The translations under genes were made by a program, and so were the position numbers. 64,000 bases of DNA, from assembly GCF_001008165.2 (NCBI RefSeq), contig NZ_CP011452.2, positions 2,542,001 through 2,606,000 on the forward strand, read 5' to 3'. This document shows positions 24,658 through 34,032 of this stretch, piece by piece (the stretch's first letter is position 1; the number at the start of each line of letters is the position of its first letter). The notes below the pieces were generated by a model. It worked only from the letters and a program-made list of their open reading frames with translations, did no database searches and was not told the DNA's origin. This stretch comes from Croceibacterium atlanticum. Lineage in GTDB: Bacteria; Pseudomonadota; Alphaproteobacteria; Sphingomonadales; Sphingomonadaceae.

Positions 24658-27600
24658 ATGTTTCAATCAGACCTGTTTCCAGCTGGCGAGCAGTCGCCGT
24701 CAGAGCCCCTGGCTTATGCCATCGGCACCCGAGTTGCCGAACTTCTCGCTTCGGGACGTCATCTTACCCGTGCGGACATTTCCGGCTTCTTCGCTGAAGA
24801 GACCGGCGCCCTGGACTGGGGAAGCGCCTGGACTATCGACGACTACAACAACGCGGCCGAGATCGGCGCACTGCTCTGGCTTCGCGAGTCTTCACGCATC
24901 GATCTGACGACAAGCGTGCACGAAGCCGAAGCGCGGTTCGACTGGCTCGAAGCAGCCTTGCCGCCCCGGCACGTTCGCAGCGAAGCACAGGTCGAGCTCC
25001 AGCAGTTCTCCACCCCGCCGATGCTGGCCTGGCTGACGGCGAAGGCCGCAGCTATCTCTGCGCAAGACACGCTCCTCGAACCATCCGCAGGCAATGGTGC
25101 GCTTGCTCTTTGGGGCAGCGTTCAGAGTGCCTCGCTGCTTCTCAATGAGATCGATCCGGCAAGACGAGACAGCCTGGGCCATATCTTCCCCAAGGCCACA
25201 ATCACTGCGCATGACGGGGAACTGATCGCCGACCTGCATCGCGGCCCTGTTCCGTCAGTCGTGCTGATGAACCCGCCGTTCGCCCGGAGCCAGGAACGAG
25301 GCATGGACGGCGAGACGGCACAGCGCCACCTTCGAAGTGCAATCCGGTCTGCTGCTGCTGGGGCGAGGATTGTTGCGATCATGCCCGAAGGATTCGATGC
25401 TTCCACGTTCGCCAAAGCACAGGACGAAGCGTCGCTCCTGCTCAATGTCCGCTTGGAGCAGATGTTTCGCCGGACAGGGACGGGGATTGCCGTTCGCCTG
25501 ATCGTGATCGACAAGGTGTCGACTGCGCCCTCGTCAGCGATCACCGGAGATACCTGCGATCTCATCGCGCTCCACGAGCTGCTCAACGCGCTTCCGCCAC
25601 GCGTAGAGACCTCCACCAACATCCATCGCCTGGCAATCGGGAAGCCAGTCTGCCTCGTTGGCAAGACCTCAGTGTATCGCGCGCCAGTCCGCCCGGTAGC
25701 ACCATTCGCAGGGACTCCTGCACTCACAGCAACTGCGATCGAGCTGACCTATTCGGTCCTCGCCGAACCTGCGCCGGTGCCTGAACAAACAGGCATCTAC
25801 CTGCCCTACCGGCCCAGCCGCATCGCGTTCGAGGATGCGCTGGTACATCCCACCCCGCTCGTGGAATCGGTCGCGATGGGCTCGGTCGCGGCTCCGCAGC
25901 CGGAAGTGCGGCCACGTCTCCCCACCAACTGGCAGGCCGATGGCCTTTTATCCGAGGCTCAGTGCGAGACACTGGTCTACGCTGCCCAGGCATTCGCGCG
26001 CGACCTACCGGGCCAGTTCAAAATCAGTCAGGAAGGCACCGCGCTGGAACTGTCCGAAGACGGGCACGCATTCCGCCAAGGCTTCTTCCTTGGCGACGGA
26101 ACCGGAGCGGGCAAGGGACGACAGATCGCCGCAGTCATCATGGACCGCTGGCTCGCAGGCGAGCGTCGCCATATCTGGATCACCAAGAACGAGGCGCTGC
26201 TCGAAGATGCACGCCGCGACTGGGAAGCGCTTGGCGGGCTGCCACTCGATCTCCAGCCGCTCTCACGCTGGAAACTCGGCCAATCCATTACGATGTCCGA
26301 AGGCATTCTCTTCGTCACCTATCCGACGCTGCGCTCGGGCCGCGCCGAGGATACGCGGCTCGACCAGATTCTTGCCTGGGCGGGCGTGGATTTCGACGGC
26401 GTGATCGCTTTCGACGAAGCCCATGCGATGGCCAATGCGCTCGGGGGCTCTTCAACCCGTGGCAAGGTCAAAGGCTCCGAACAGGGGATGGCGGGCCTCA
26501 GGCTACAGAACCGTCTCCCGCGCGCCCGGGTGCTCTACGCGTCTGCCACTGGCGCCTCGGATATCGCCAATCTGGGCTATACTTCCCGGCTTGGCCTCTG
26601 GGGACCCGAGACCGCTTTCCCGACCCACGAGGCGTTCTTGACCGAGATCCGCGCTGGCGGCGTCGCGGCGATGGAGCTTGTCGCCCGCGACCTAAAGGCT
26701 CAGGGCCTCTATCTCGCCCGTGCGCTGTCCTTCGCCTGGGTAGAGTACGAGATCCTCGAACACAGCCTGACCGAAGCACAGGTGCGGATCTACGATGCCT
26801 ATGCCGATGCCTGGGCGATCATTCACCGCAACCTAGAAGCCGCGCTCGAAGCAACCCGCGTGGTCGACGAGGACAGCGGCGATACGCTCAATCGCAACGC
26901 CAAAGCTGCTGCGCTGTCGATCTTCGAAGGCACCAAGCAGCGCTTCTTTGCCCAGCTCCTGCTCTCGATGAAACTGCCGAGCCTGATCCCCGCGATGGAA
27001 GCGGCGCTTGGCGATGATCATTCGGTTGTCGTGCAGCTCGTCTCGACCGCCGAGGCCATGCTCGACCGGCGCCTTGCCGACCTTAGCGTGGAAGAACGCG
27101 AAGCGCTCGACATCGATCTGTCCCCGCGTGAATATGTCATCGACTATCTTGCGATGAGCTTCCCTGTGCGATTGATGCAGGTCTTCGCCGACGAGGACGG
27201 AAATCTTCGCTCCGAGGCGATGAGCGACGAGGAAGGCAATCCCGTTTTCTGCCCGCGCGCCATGGCCGCGCGCGATGCGCTGATCGAACAGCTCTGTGCG
27301 CTGCCGCCGATCGCCACTGCGCTCGATGCGATCATCGAACACTTCGGAACCGACGCCGTGGCCGAGGTTACGGGCCGGACCCGCAGGCTGGTCCTGGGCC
27401 GCGATGGTCAGCAGCGCCTCGAACGCCGGAGCCCCAGTGCGAATGTCGCCGAAGCGCAAAGCTTCATGGAAGGGACCAAGCGCATCCTGGTCTTCTCGGA
27501 TGCCGGCGGTACGGGGCGTTCCTACCATGCCGACCTCGGCGCCAGGAATCAGCAACGCCGGGTCCATTTTCTGCTCGAGCCGGGATGGCGCGCCGACAAC

Positions 27601-28911
27601 GCCATCCAAGGTCTTGGTCGTACCAACCGCACCAACCAGGCCTCGGCCCCGCTGTTCCGCCCGGTCACCACAGATGTGAAGGGCGAGCGCCGGTTCATCT
27701 CGACTATTGCGCGAAGGCTCGACGCTTTGGGCGCGCTTACGCGCGGTCAGCGCCAGACCGGCGGACAAAACCTTTTCGATCCGGCCGACAATCTCGAAAG
27801 CGACTATGCGCGCGATGCGCTCAGCCGCTGGTTCCAGCTGCTCTATGACGGCAAGCTCGAAGCCACGAGCTTCGGTAACTTCGTCGAGCGCACCGGGCTT
27901 AGGCTCGAAAACCCCGATGGCGGGCTGACTGACAATCTCCCCACGATCCAGCGCTGGCTCAACCGCATCCTCGCGCTGCCGATCGCGCTCCAGAACGCGA
28001 TCTTCGATGAATATCTCGGCCTCGTCGAAGCGCGGATCGAAGCCGCGCGCGAGGCCGGGACGCTCGACCAGGGACTGGAAACCGTGAGGGTCGATCACTT
28101 CACGATCCTCGCCGACGAACTCCTGCGCACGGACCCCGTGACCGGTGCCGAGACCCGTCTTGTCTCGCTCGAAGTAACGAGGCACCTTCGGCCCCTAAGA
28201 TTGCAGCGCCTGGTGCGGATGCACGAGATTGGCAGCCCGCACGCGATCCCGATGCGCAATGCGCGCTCGGGCAAGGTCGCCCTGTCGGTTCCTGTCCGGC
28301 GCCTCATCGCTGACGACGGCGCCGTGATCGAACGCCGGCGCCTGCTTCGACCGCTCAAGTCCGCGAACTGGACGCTTGAGGCACTCGGTGAAAGCCACTG
28401 GGAAGAAATTGGCGTCACCGCGTTCACGAGCGCCTGGCGGGCCGAGGAAGCAGAGGCGGCCATGTCACCGGTGACCGAGCGCGTCCATCTTGCTACCGGC
28501 CTGTTGCTCCCGGTCTGGAAGCGCCTGCCCGGCGATCATGTTCGGGTCACCCGGCTCGTTGCCGAAGATGGTCAAGCGATCATCGGCCGCGAAGTGCTCG
28601 ATATCGATCTCGCCGCAATCGCCGAAACCTTTGGCCTCTCCGGCGTTGTCGGACCATCGGCAGATCAGATCGGCGACCTCGTCCTCGCCAGCGGCAAACC
28701 GCTGGGCCTTGTGAGCCACGATCCACTCACCTTGAAGCGCTCGCTGGTCGGCGGCGAACAGCGCCTTGAACTGACCGGATTCTCGCCGGATCGCCTCGAC
28801 TGGTACAAGAACAAGGGCTGCTTCACCGAGATCATCCGCTACCGCACGCGGCTATTTGCCTCGGTCTCGAGAGCAAGCGAGATCCTCCAAAGCATCGCAA
28901 TCGAGCCTTGA
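24658..28911 (+). CDS. Methyltransferase-helicase, strawberry-notch type
   Basis: A 1,417-residue fusion starting MFQSDLFPAGEQ. The N-terminal third is an N6-adenine-type methyltransferase: TLLEPSAGNGALA (AdoMet site) and VVLMNPPFARSQ (NPPF motif at about 203). The second part is an SF2 helicase of the strawberry-notch class: Walker A GDGTGAGKGRQIAA at about 478, FDEAHAMAN at about 586, SATGASD, and the helicase C motif NAIQGLGRTNRTNQ at about 986. A further 400 residues lack recognised motifs. Such giants are common on sphingomonad plasmids and ICEs beside ParB and ArdC genes; suggested roles are protecting transferred DNA from restriction or remodelling it, but none is proven. It appears intact. 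Confidence 0.88.
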   Translation: MFQSDLFPAGEQSPSEPLAYAIGTRVAELLASGRHLTRADISGFFAEETGALDWGSAWTIDDYNNAAEIGALLWLRESSRIDLTTSVHEAEARFDWLEAALPPRHVRSEAQVELQQFSTPPMLAWLTAKAAAISAQDTLLEPSAGNGALALWGSVQSASLLLNEIDPARRDSLGHIFPKATITAHDGELIADLHRGPVPSVVLMNPPFARSQERGMDGETAQRHLRSAIRSAAAGARIVAIMPEGFDASTFAKAQDEASLLLNVRLEQMFRRTGTGIAVRLIVIDKVSTAPSSAITGDTCDLIALHELLNALPPRVETSTNIHRLAIGKPVCLVGKTSVYRAPVRPVAPFAGTPALTATAIELTYSVLAEPAPVPEQTGIYLPYRPSRIAFEDALVHPTPLVESVAMGSVAAPQPEVRPRLPTNWQADGLLSEAQCETLVYAAQAFARDLPGQFKISQEGTALELSEDGHAFRQGFFLGDGTGAGKGRQIAAVIMDRWLAGERRHIWITKNEALLEDARRDWEALGGLPLDLQPLSRWKLGQSITMSEGILFVTYPTLRSGRAEDTRLDQILAWAGVDFDGVIAFDEAHAMANALGGSSTRGKVKGSEQGMAGLRLQNRLPRARVLYASATGASDIANLGYTSRLGLWGPETAFPTHEAFLTEIRAGGVAAMELVARDLKAQGLYLARALSFAWVEYEILEHSLTEAQVRIYDAYADAWAIIHRNLEAALEATRVVDEDSGDTLNRNAKAAALSIFEGTKQRFFAQLLLSMKLPSLIPAMEAALGDDHSVVVQLVSTAEAMLDRRLADLSVEEREALDIDLSPREYVIDYLAMSFPVRLMQVFADEDGNLRSEAMSDEEGNPVFCPRAMAARDALIEQLCALPPIATALDAIIEHFGTDAVAEVTGRTRRLVLGRDGQQRLERRSPSANVAEAQSFMEGTKRILVFSDAGGTGRSYHADLGARNQQRRVHFLLEPGWRADNAIQGLGRTNRTNQASAPLFRPVTTDVKGERRFISTIARRLDALGALTRGQRQTGGQNLFDPADNLESDYARDALSRWFQLLYDGKLEATSFGNFVERTGLRLENPDGGLTDNLPTIQRWLNRILALPIALQNAIFDEYLGLVEARIEAAREAGTLDQGLETVRVDHFTILADELLRTDPVTGAETRLVSLEVTRHLRPLRLQRLVRMHEIGSPHAIPMRNARSGKVALSVPVRRLIADDGAVIERRRLLRPLKSANWTLEALGESHWEEIGVTAFTSAWRAEEAEAAMSPVTERVHLATGLLLPVWKRLPGDHVRVTRLVAEDGQAIIGREVLDIDLAAIAETFGLSGVVGPSADQIGDLVLASGKPLGLVSHDPLTLKRSLVGGEQRLELTGFSPDRLDWYKNKGCFTEIIRYRTRLFASVSRASEILQSIAIEP

Positions 28912-28931
28912 ACTTCTCATTTGCCCTAAAC

Positions 28932-28949
28932 TGGTCTATATAGAGACCA
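28932..28949. promoter_or_regulatory. Putative antitoxin operator
   Basis: TGGTCT (28932-28937) and AGACCA (28944-28949) form an inverted repeat around TATATAG's centre, 22 bp upstream of the Phd-like start. Its place and AT-rich core suit autoregulation by the antitoxin. Confidence 0.55.
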
Positions 28950-28970
28950 AATTCAGTCCTAAGGTGTTCT

Positions 28971-29240
28971 ATGAAGCTGGACCAGCGCATCAAACCGATC
29001 AGCTATCTGAAGGCCCACAGCGCCGAAATTATCCGGGAGATTGGAGATGGCGCCGGGCCAATGGTCATCACGCAGAATGGCGAAGCCAAGGCAGTTCTGC
29101 AGGATGTCGCCAGCTACGAGCGCGCACAGGAAACGCTCGCTCTGCTAAAACTTCTGGCGCTCGGACAGGCCGATGTTGCCGCCGGTCGGACCCGCCTGGT
29201 GGCAGGCCTTGCGGATCGCGTACGGGGTAAGTCAAACTGA
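28971..29240 (+). CDS. Phd/YefM-family antitoxin
   Basis: An 89-residue antitoxin with the Phd/YefM N-terminal fold: IKPISYLKAHSAEIIREIGDGAGPMVITQNGEAKAVLQDVASYER. The pattern of an SYLK/AEII helix, then VITQNGEAKAVL strand and SYE helix, is typical. The C-terminal half is helical and would block the toxin. The stop codon directly abuts the ATG of the ParE-like gene, as in coupled toxin-antitoxin operons. The inverted repeat upstream probably binds this protein. It likely contributes to element maintenance. Confidence 0.88.
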   Translation: MKLDQRIKPISYLKAHSAEIIREIGDGAGPMVITQNGEAKAVLQDVASYERAQETLALLKLLALGQADVAAGRTRLVAGLADRVRGKSN

Positions 29241-29600
29241 ATGATGACGGCCGCCGTAGCGATCGAGATCACCTCCGGTGCGGAGCGCGATCTCACGGGT
29301 ATCTGGCAGCGCCGCCTGACGCAGCGCGGGCCGGATGGCGACGATGGTGCGGACGCACTGCTGGATGACATTGTCGCGTCTATCGAATCCCTTGTGAACA
29401 ATCCTGAGAAAGGACCGGTTCCACCGGAACTTGAGGCTCTCGGGATTACCGACTTTCGGCAATTGTCGCGCTTTCCGTTCCGCATCATCTACGGGTATCA
29501 GCCCGAGCCAGCACCCGGTCAAGTGACCGTGTTCGTAATCGCTGATGCGCGTCGGGATTTTCGGACGCTTCTCGAAGAGCGCTTGCTTAGCAGCGGATAG
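29241..29600 (+). CDS. ParE/RelE-family toxin
   Basis: A 119-residue toxin of the ParE/RelE superfamily: IEITSGAERDLTGIWQRRL at the N-terminus, a central helix with DDIVASIESLVNNPEKGPV and the C-terminal FRIIYGYQP...VTVFVIADARRDFRTLLEERL strands. The pattern fits ParE (gyrase poison) as well as RelE-like RNA cleavage; a short sequence cannot decide. It starts at the base after the antitoxin stop, so the pair is translated together. The helicase gene ends 60 bp upstream of the antitoxin. Confidence 0.85.
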   Translation: MMTAAVAIEITSGAERDLTGIWQRRLTQRGPDGDDGADALLDDIVASIESLVNNPEKGPVPPELEALGITDFRQLSRFPFRIIYGYQPEPAPGQVTVFVIADARRDFRTLLEERLLSSG

Positions 29601-29978
29601 GCATAGGCTCCGCTGAAGAGGTCAGGGTCCGGATGAATCTGAGCGCTGCCTTCGATTGCGCTCAAGTTTCCCCTTCTCTCCTCCCCTCCGTGTGACTGAA
29701 TGAATCGATAAGCTCCCGTATCGCGTACGCCGGAGCCTAATCACGTCCTTCCTCCAGTCCGAGCGGCTGATCTGCCTGTGCCCGCTGATGACGGGCCTGC
29801 GAATGGGTTCGCGCATTGAGAACAACTGCTCTCATGGACGGAACTCAGCCGATCCCTGCTCGCCCCATCTCGGTCGTATAGATGGTCGCCACAGCCATTG
29901 AAGAGAGTGGAGGGAGCCCTTTGGGCTTGTGGGCCTCGTGATCCTCACCTGCGCCTTCATTCCATCAGGAGAAAACCC
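29601..29978 (+). promoter_or_regulatory. Intergenic region with recurring leader upstream of parB
   Basis: No gene is seen in 29601-29900; it holds a small hairpin (29780-29784/29792-29796). From about 29903 the leader repeats: purine-rich GAGAGTGGAGGGAGCCC, an AGCCC-TTT-GGGCT hairpin, and ATCAGGAG at 29964-29971, seven bases before the parB ATG at 29979. Confidence 0.5.
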
Positions 29979-31970
29979 ATGATCCAGTCGATCCCCTTGA
30001 AGAAGCTCGCTGCGAGCCCCCGCAACGTTCGCAAGTCGAGCGACGTGCTCGCCGACCTCCAGCTGCGGGCAGACATTGCTGCGCGCGGTCTGCTGCAGAA
30101 CCTCGTCGTTCGCAAAGGAAAGCGCGGCAAGTTCGAGGTCGAGGCCGGCGGTCGTCGGCTCGCCGCGCTGCAGGCACTGGCCGAAGAGGGCACCTTGTCC
30201 CAAAACCACGAGGTCACCTGCCTCGTGATCGAAGGCGAGGAAAGCGAGGTGCGTGAAGCCAGCCTTGCCGAAAACTTCCAACGTCTCGCGATGAATCCGG
30301 CCGACGAGGCCCAGGCCTTCGCCTCCATCATCGAGGCGGGGGCTACCACAGAAGACGTGGCGCGCCGCTTCGGCCTCACTGTCCGTTTTGTCGAAGGACG
30401 GCTGCGCCTGGCCTCTCTCGCGCCTTGCGTCTTCGAAGCGCTCGCCGAAGGCACCATCACGCTCGACATGGCCAAGGCCTACGGCGCAATCTCTGACATC
30501 GAGCGACAGGCGCATGTCTATGCCGAGTTGCAGGACGCCTGGTACCAGATCACGCCTGACACGATCCGCCGCATGGTGCTTGATGCCACGGTGCGCGGTT
30601 CCGATCCGCGAGCCGTTCTGGTCGGACGCGATGCGTACCTCGCCGCAGGTGGCCGGATCGAGCGCGAATTGTTCGACGATGAAGCCAGCGAGAGCTGGAT
30701 CGATGTCGCGCTGCTCGAGGACCTCGCGCACAAGGCCATGGAAGGGGCGGCAGAAAAGGCCGCGCTCGAATATGGCCTTGCCTGGGTCCGGCCGACGCTT
30801 GGCACCTATGTCAGCCATGACCTTGTCGACGGCCTCAATCGCTTGCCTTGCGAACCTGCACCGATGACCGAGCAGGAAGCGCAGGAGCTCGGCGAGCTCG
30901 AGGCCGACTACGACCGCGTCGCCGCCATTCTCGAAGACGAGGACAGCGACGAGGACGAGGTCGCCAAGGCCGAGGAGGAACTGGTGGCGATCAATCGCGC
31001 CATGCGGGACCTCACCGATCGTCCGCCGGTGCTGGCCGACGAACTGAAAGCCGAGGCCGGTGCCTTCCTCGTCCTCTCGCGCAATGGCGAGCCGACCTTG
31101 GTCCCGCAGTTCTACACCGAGACCGAGGTCATCGCTGACGAAGGCGTGGTCGAGCCCATTGAAGAGAGCGGTGCGGCGAAGCCCAAGGGAAGCTCTTTGT
31201 CGCAGCGCCTACTCGACGAACTGGCAATGCAGCGCCGCGATATCCTGGCGATCCACCTCGCCAACGATCCGGCACTGGCGCTCGACTTCATGGTCTTCAC
31301 GCTCGCAGATGCAGATGGACACGACTGGCGCGCCAAGAAGGCATCGACGCTGTCTGGCCCCGTCGCGTCCGGCCCGGTCACTGGGTTCGAGGCCAAGGAC
31401 GCGCCGGCGAGCGCTGCGCTGGCCGAGTTTGCCGGTTCGCTCAATGAGAGCTGGCGTTCTGGCGAAAGCGACGTGGAGCGATTTGCGAGGTTCCGGGCGC
31501 TTTCCGACGAAGTGCGTTCGGCCTGGCTCGGCCATGTCGTCTCGCGCACACTGGTTGCCAGCCTGGCCTGCGAAGGCGAACGCTCGGTGCCGCTGCACGA
31601 AGCACTCGGCTCCCTCCTCGAAATCGAGACCGCGCATTGGTGGCGTCCTACGGCGGCGAACTACTTCGACCGCGTGGCCAAGGCTCGCACGCTCGAAGCG
31701 CTCGACGCTGCTGGTGGTCCCGAACTGGTCAGTCGCTATGCCGCATCGAAGAAGGCCGAACTGGCGAGCGCTGCCGAACGCATCTTCTCGGGCAACTTCA
31801 TCGGCGAGGCCGAGGTCAAGGAACGGGCGCAGGCCTGGGTTCCTTCGATCATGCGGTTCACTGATGCCGATGTTCCAGCTGATCTCGAAGAAGCTGCGTG
31901 GATTGATGACGAAGCTGACGAAACGGTCAGCGACGATGCGACTGGTGAGATTGCCGAGCAGGCTGCCTGA
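29979..31970 (+). CDS. Large ParB-family protein
   Basis: A 663-residue protein starting MIQSIPLKKLAASPRNVRK. The N-terminal ParB/Srx CTP-binding domain is clear: EAGGRRLAALQAL (GERR-like box) and EASLAENFQRLAMNPADEAQAF (ENxQR box). A helix-turn-helix follows (TTEDVARRFGLTVRFVEGRLRLASL). The remaining 450 residues, with a very acidic stretch (EDEDSDEDEVAKAEEE), are far longer than chromosomal ParB (about 300). No ParA lies in the window. Proteins of this size and form are common on sphingomonad plasmids and may regulate or organise DNA rather than segregate it. A strong terminator follows. Confidence 0.88.
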   Translation: MIQSIPLKKLAASPRNVRKSSDVLADLQLRADIAARGLLQNLVVRKGKRGKFEVEAGGRRLAALQALAEEGTLSQNHEVTCLVIEGEESEVREASLAENFQRLAMNPADEAQAFASIIEAGATTEDVARRFGLTVRFVEGRLRLASLAPCVFEALAEGTITLDMAKAYGAISDIERQAHVYAELQDAWYQITPDTIRRMVLDATVRGSDPRAVLVGRDAYLAAGGRIERELFDDEASESWIDVALLEDLAHKAMEGAAEKAALEYGLAWVRPTLGTYVSHDLVDGLNRLPCEPAPMTEQEAQELGELEADYDRVAAILEDEDSDEDEVAKAEEELVAINRAMRDLTDRPPVLADELKAEAGAFLVLSRNGEPTLVPQFYTETEVIADEGVVEPIEESGAAKPKGSSLSQRLLDELAMQRRDILAIHLANDPALALDFMVFTLADADGHDWRAKKASTLSGPVASGPVTGFEAKDAPASAALAEFAGSLNESWRSGESDVERFARFRALSDEVRSAWLGHVVSRTLVASLACEGERSVPLHEALGSLLEIETAHWWRPTAANYFDRVAKARTLEALDAAGGPELVSRYAASKKAELASAAERIFSGNFIGEAEVKERAQAWVPSIMRFTDADVPADLEEAAWIDDEADETVSDDATGEIAEQAA

Positions 31971-32000
31971 CCCCTCCTGACAGGTCCAGGTCACTCGGCG

Positions 32001-32037
32001 GGCGGTCCGTCCCAATCGGGACGGGCCGCCTTTCTTG
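32001..32037 (+). terminator. Rho-independent terminator after parB
   Basis: A 13-bp stem (32001-32013 with 32018-32030, one G-U pair) with an AATC loop is followed by TTTCTTG. It separates parB from the convergent metal-efflux operon, whose last stop codon is at 32040. Confidence 0.85.
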
Positions 32038-32039
32038 CT

Positions 32040-33374
32040 TCACACCTTGCCCGGCCACCCAGTGTGCAGATCGTCGATGACAAAATGATGCTGGTGACTG
32101 CTGCCTCCGTGCTCTTCCAAGTGCGGATGATCGGATGGCAGGTCGGGATGCGAATGGAGCAATTTCGCGGGGTCGTTGCGGGGCCATAGCCACAGGGCAA
32201 GTCCGACACCCAGTGCGGCCAGGCCAGCGAGAACCAGGAAGGTCGGTGCCATGCCGAACCGTGCGCCGATTTGACCTGCCAGGGGATATGCGACGAGCCA
32301 GCAAACATGGCTGAGCGCGAATTGGGCGGCGAACAATGCCGGGCGGTCCTCATCCGCCGACGAGCGTTTGAGCAATCTCCCATTGGGCGTGACGCAAAGC
32401 GAATACCCGATACCCATCGTCAGCCAGCCGACCAGCACAACCGGCCAGAAGGTTCGGGGGCCCAACTGCCCGAACACCAGGCCTATCGTTGCCAGCGTGA
32501 CCAGCAAGAGGCCGCCGCCGGCGATCATGATCGTGCGATCGTCAATTCGCGTCAGAATGCGTGGGAGGGCGAGGGCAGCCATCATCGAGCCCGCTCCGTA
32601 AGCCGCCAGAGCCAGCGCGACGTCGCCCTCCGTCCCTCCCATGTTCTTCACGATCACGACCGTGTTGACGATGACCATGGCGCTGCCGGCTGCCGCTGCC
32701 AGGGTGACCGCCAGCAAGCCGACAAGCCTCGGGGTCTTGAGATAGACCCGTATACCGCGCGTGGTTTTACGCCAGACGCCCTCGACCCGCTTTGCGACCG
32801 ATTTCCTGTACGGCAGAGCGGCACTCATCACCAGCAACGCAGAGATCACGAAACCGACGGCTGTTCCTGCAAATAGCCAGTGAAAACTCAGGATTGTCAG
32901 CAGCGCGGCGGCCAGGACCGGACTGATGAGGCTCTCGAGATCGTAGGCCAGTCGGGACAGGGACAGAGCCTTGGTGTATTTCTCTTCGTCGGGCAGGATG
33001 TCGGGTATGGTGGCCTGGAAGGTAGGCGTGAACACGGCCGATGCCGATTGCAGCAGGAAAATGAGCAGATAGATCTGCCAGACCGCATCGACGAAGGGAA
33101 GCAGGAGCGCCACGCCGGCACGGACAATGTCCATTCCTACAAGCAGACGTTTGCGTGGTAATTTGTCGGCATGAGCGCCCGCGAGGGGGGCGATGCCGAC
33201 ATAAGCGACCATCTTGATGGCCAGGGCCGTTCCCAAGACCGCGCCGGCGTCGGCACCGGCGAGATCGTAGGCCAGCAAGCCCAGAGCGACCGTCGCCAGC
33301 CCCGTTCCGACAAGCGCGATGACCTGCGCAAGAAACAGGTGACGATAAGTGCGATTGGTCAGAACGGAGAGCAT
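32040..33374 (-). CDS. MFS metal exporter with His-rich C-terminus
   Basis: A 444-residue major facilitator protein with about twelve membrane segments and the loop LAGAHADKLPRKRLLVG between helices 2 and 3 in MFS style. After the last helix a cytoplasmic tail holds many His: HSHPDLPSDHPHLEEHGGSSHQHHF. This layout resembles NreB-type nickel and cobalt exporters. It is the last gene of the minus-strand operon that starts at 40,879, which also carries CzcCBA and a HupE/UreJ gene, so nickel or cobalt efflux is the best guess. The tail could bind metal at the cytoplasmic face. Substrate is inferred from context. Confidence 0.82.
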   Translation of the reverse strand: MLSVLTNRTYRHLFLAQVIALVGTGLATVALGLLAYDLAGADAGAVLGTALAIKMVAYVGIAPLAGAHADKLPRKRLLVGMDIVRAGVALLLPFVDAVWQIYLLIFLLQSASAVFTPTFQATIPDILPDEEKYTKALSLSRLAYDLESLISPVLAAALLTILSFHWLFAGTAVGFVISALLVMSAALPYRKSVAKRVEGVWRKTTRGIRVYLKTPRLVGLLAVTLAAAAGSAMVIVNTVVIVKNMGGTEGDVALALAAYGAGSMMAALALPRILTRIDDRTIMIAGGGLLLVTLATIGLVFGQLGPRTFWPVVLVGWLTMGIGYSLCVTPNGRLLKRSSADEDRPALFAAQFALSHVCWLVAYPLAGQIGARFGMAPTFLVLAGLAALGVGLALWLWPRNDPAKLLHSHPDLPSDHPHLEEHGGSSHQHHFVIDDLHTGWPGKV

Positions 33375-33404
33375 GGCGATGTCTTCCTTCAGCCAGAGCG
33401 TGAT

Positions 33405-34007
33405 CTAGACCACGCGCTTGATATCGGAGTAGCTGCCGTCGGTCTTGAGGGTCACGGTGACGGTTGCGCCTGAACGATTGCGCCAGAACCATCCATGGCT
33501 GCCATCGAAGGCGGCGACGAGCGTGCCCGCTTCTCCCGTGGATTCACGGCCCTTGTCATACCCGTGATAAGAGATGCCCGGCGCATCGGCATGCGTATCG
33601 AAGTTGACGTGGCCGTCCTGCACCGACCATTCGTATTGAAGGCTGGCCCCTTCGGCCATGACCGCCTTGACTTCCGCACCCTCACCAGGCGCGAGCGTTA
33701 ATTCGGTCACATCGCTGCGCGTTGCCGCTTCTGCGCCGTTATCGCTGTTACCGGCGAGCGTACGAACCTCCCCGATGGCTGTGTTCTGCTCGTCGGCGGC
33801 TGCTTCCGCGGCAAGTTGCTGTTTGATCTCGCCCATCTCGGAATATCCAAGAAGACGACCCGCTCCGGTCGGATCGATCGCATATTCCGCGGGTAGAACC
33901 ACGGTGACCAAGAGGACGGTCGCGGTCACCAAGGCGAACGCGGTCGCCCTGACAAGCTGGCGGTTGGTGGGAAGGTCGCTGATGGACGGGCGCTGTGAAT
34001 TGAACAT
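33405..34007 (-). CDS. Membrane-anchored protein of the metal operon
   Basis: A 200-residue protein with one N-terminal hydrophobic segment (ALVTATVLLVTVVLPAEYAI) and a periplasmic domain. The mature part begins with helical, Gln/Ala/Glu-rich sequence and ends in a compact region with SLQYEWSVQDGHVNFDTHADAPG and GSHGWFWRNRSGATVTVTLKTDG. The family is annotated only as 'transmembrane anchor protein' and usually accompanies HupE/UreJ and MFS metal transporters. The conserved His and Trp residues (DTH, HGWFW) could bind metal, but this is inference. It starts 26 bp after the end of the hupE reading frame. Confidence 0.75.
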   Translation of the reverse strand: MFNSQRPSISDLPTNRQLVRATAFALVTATVLLVTVVLPAEYAIDPTGAGRLLGYSEMGEIKQQLAAEAAADEQNTAIGEVRTLAGNSDNGAEAATRSDVTELTLAPGEGAEVKAVMAEGASLQYEWSVQDGHVNFDTHADAPGISYHGYDKGRESTGEAGTLVAAFDGSHGWFWRNRSGATVTVTLKTDGSYSDIKRVV

Positions 34008-34032
34008 GTCTATTGCTCCTGGAAAAATGTGA

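Noticed and set aside
26833-28185. 450-codon frame antisense to the methyltransferase-helicase gene
   Set aside because: Same shadow effect; the plus-strand motifs are definite.
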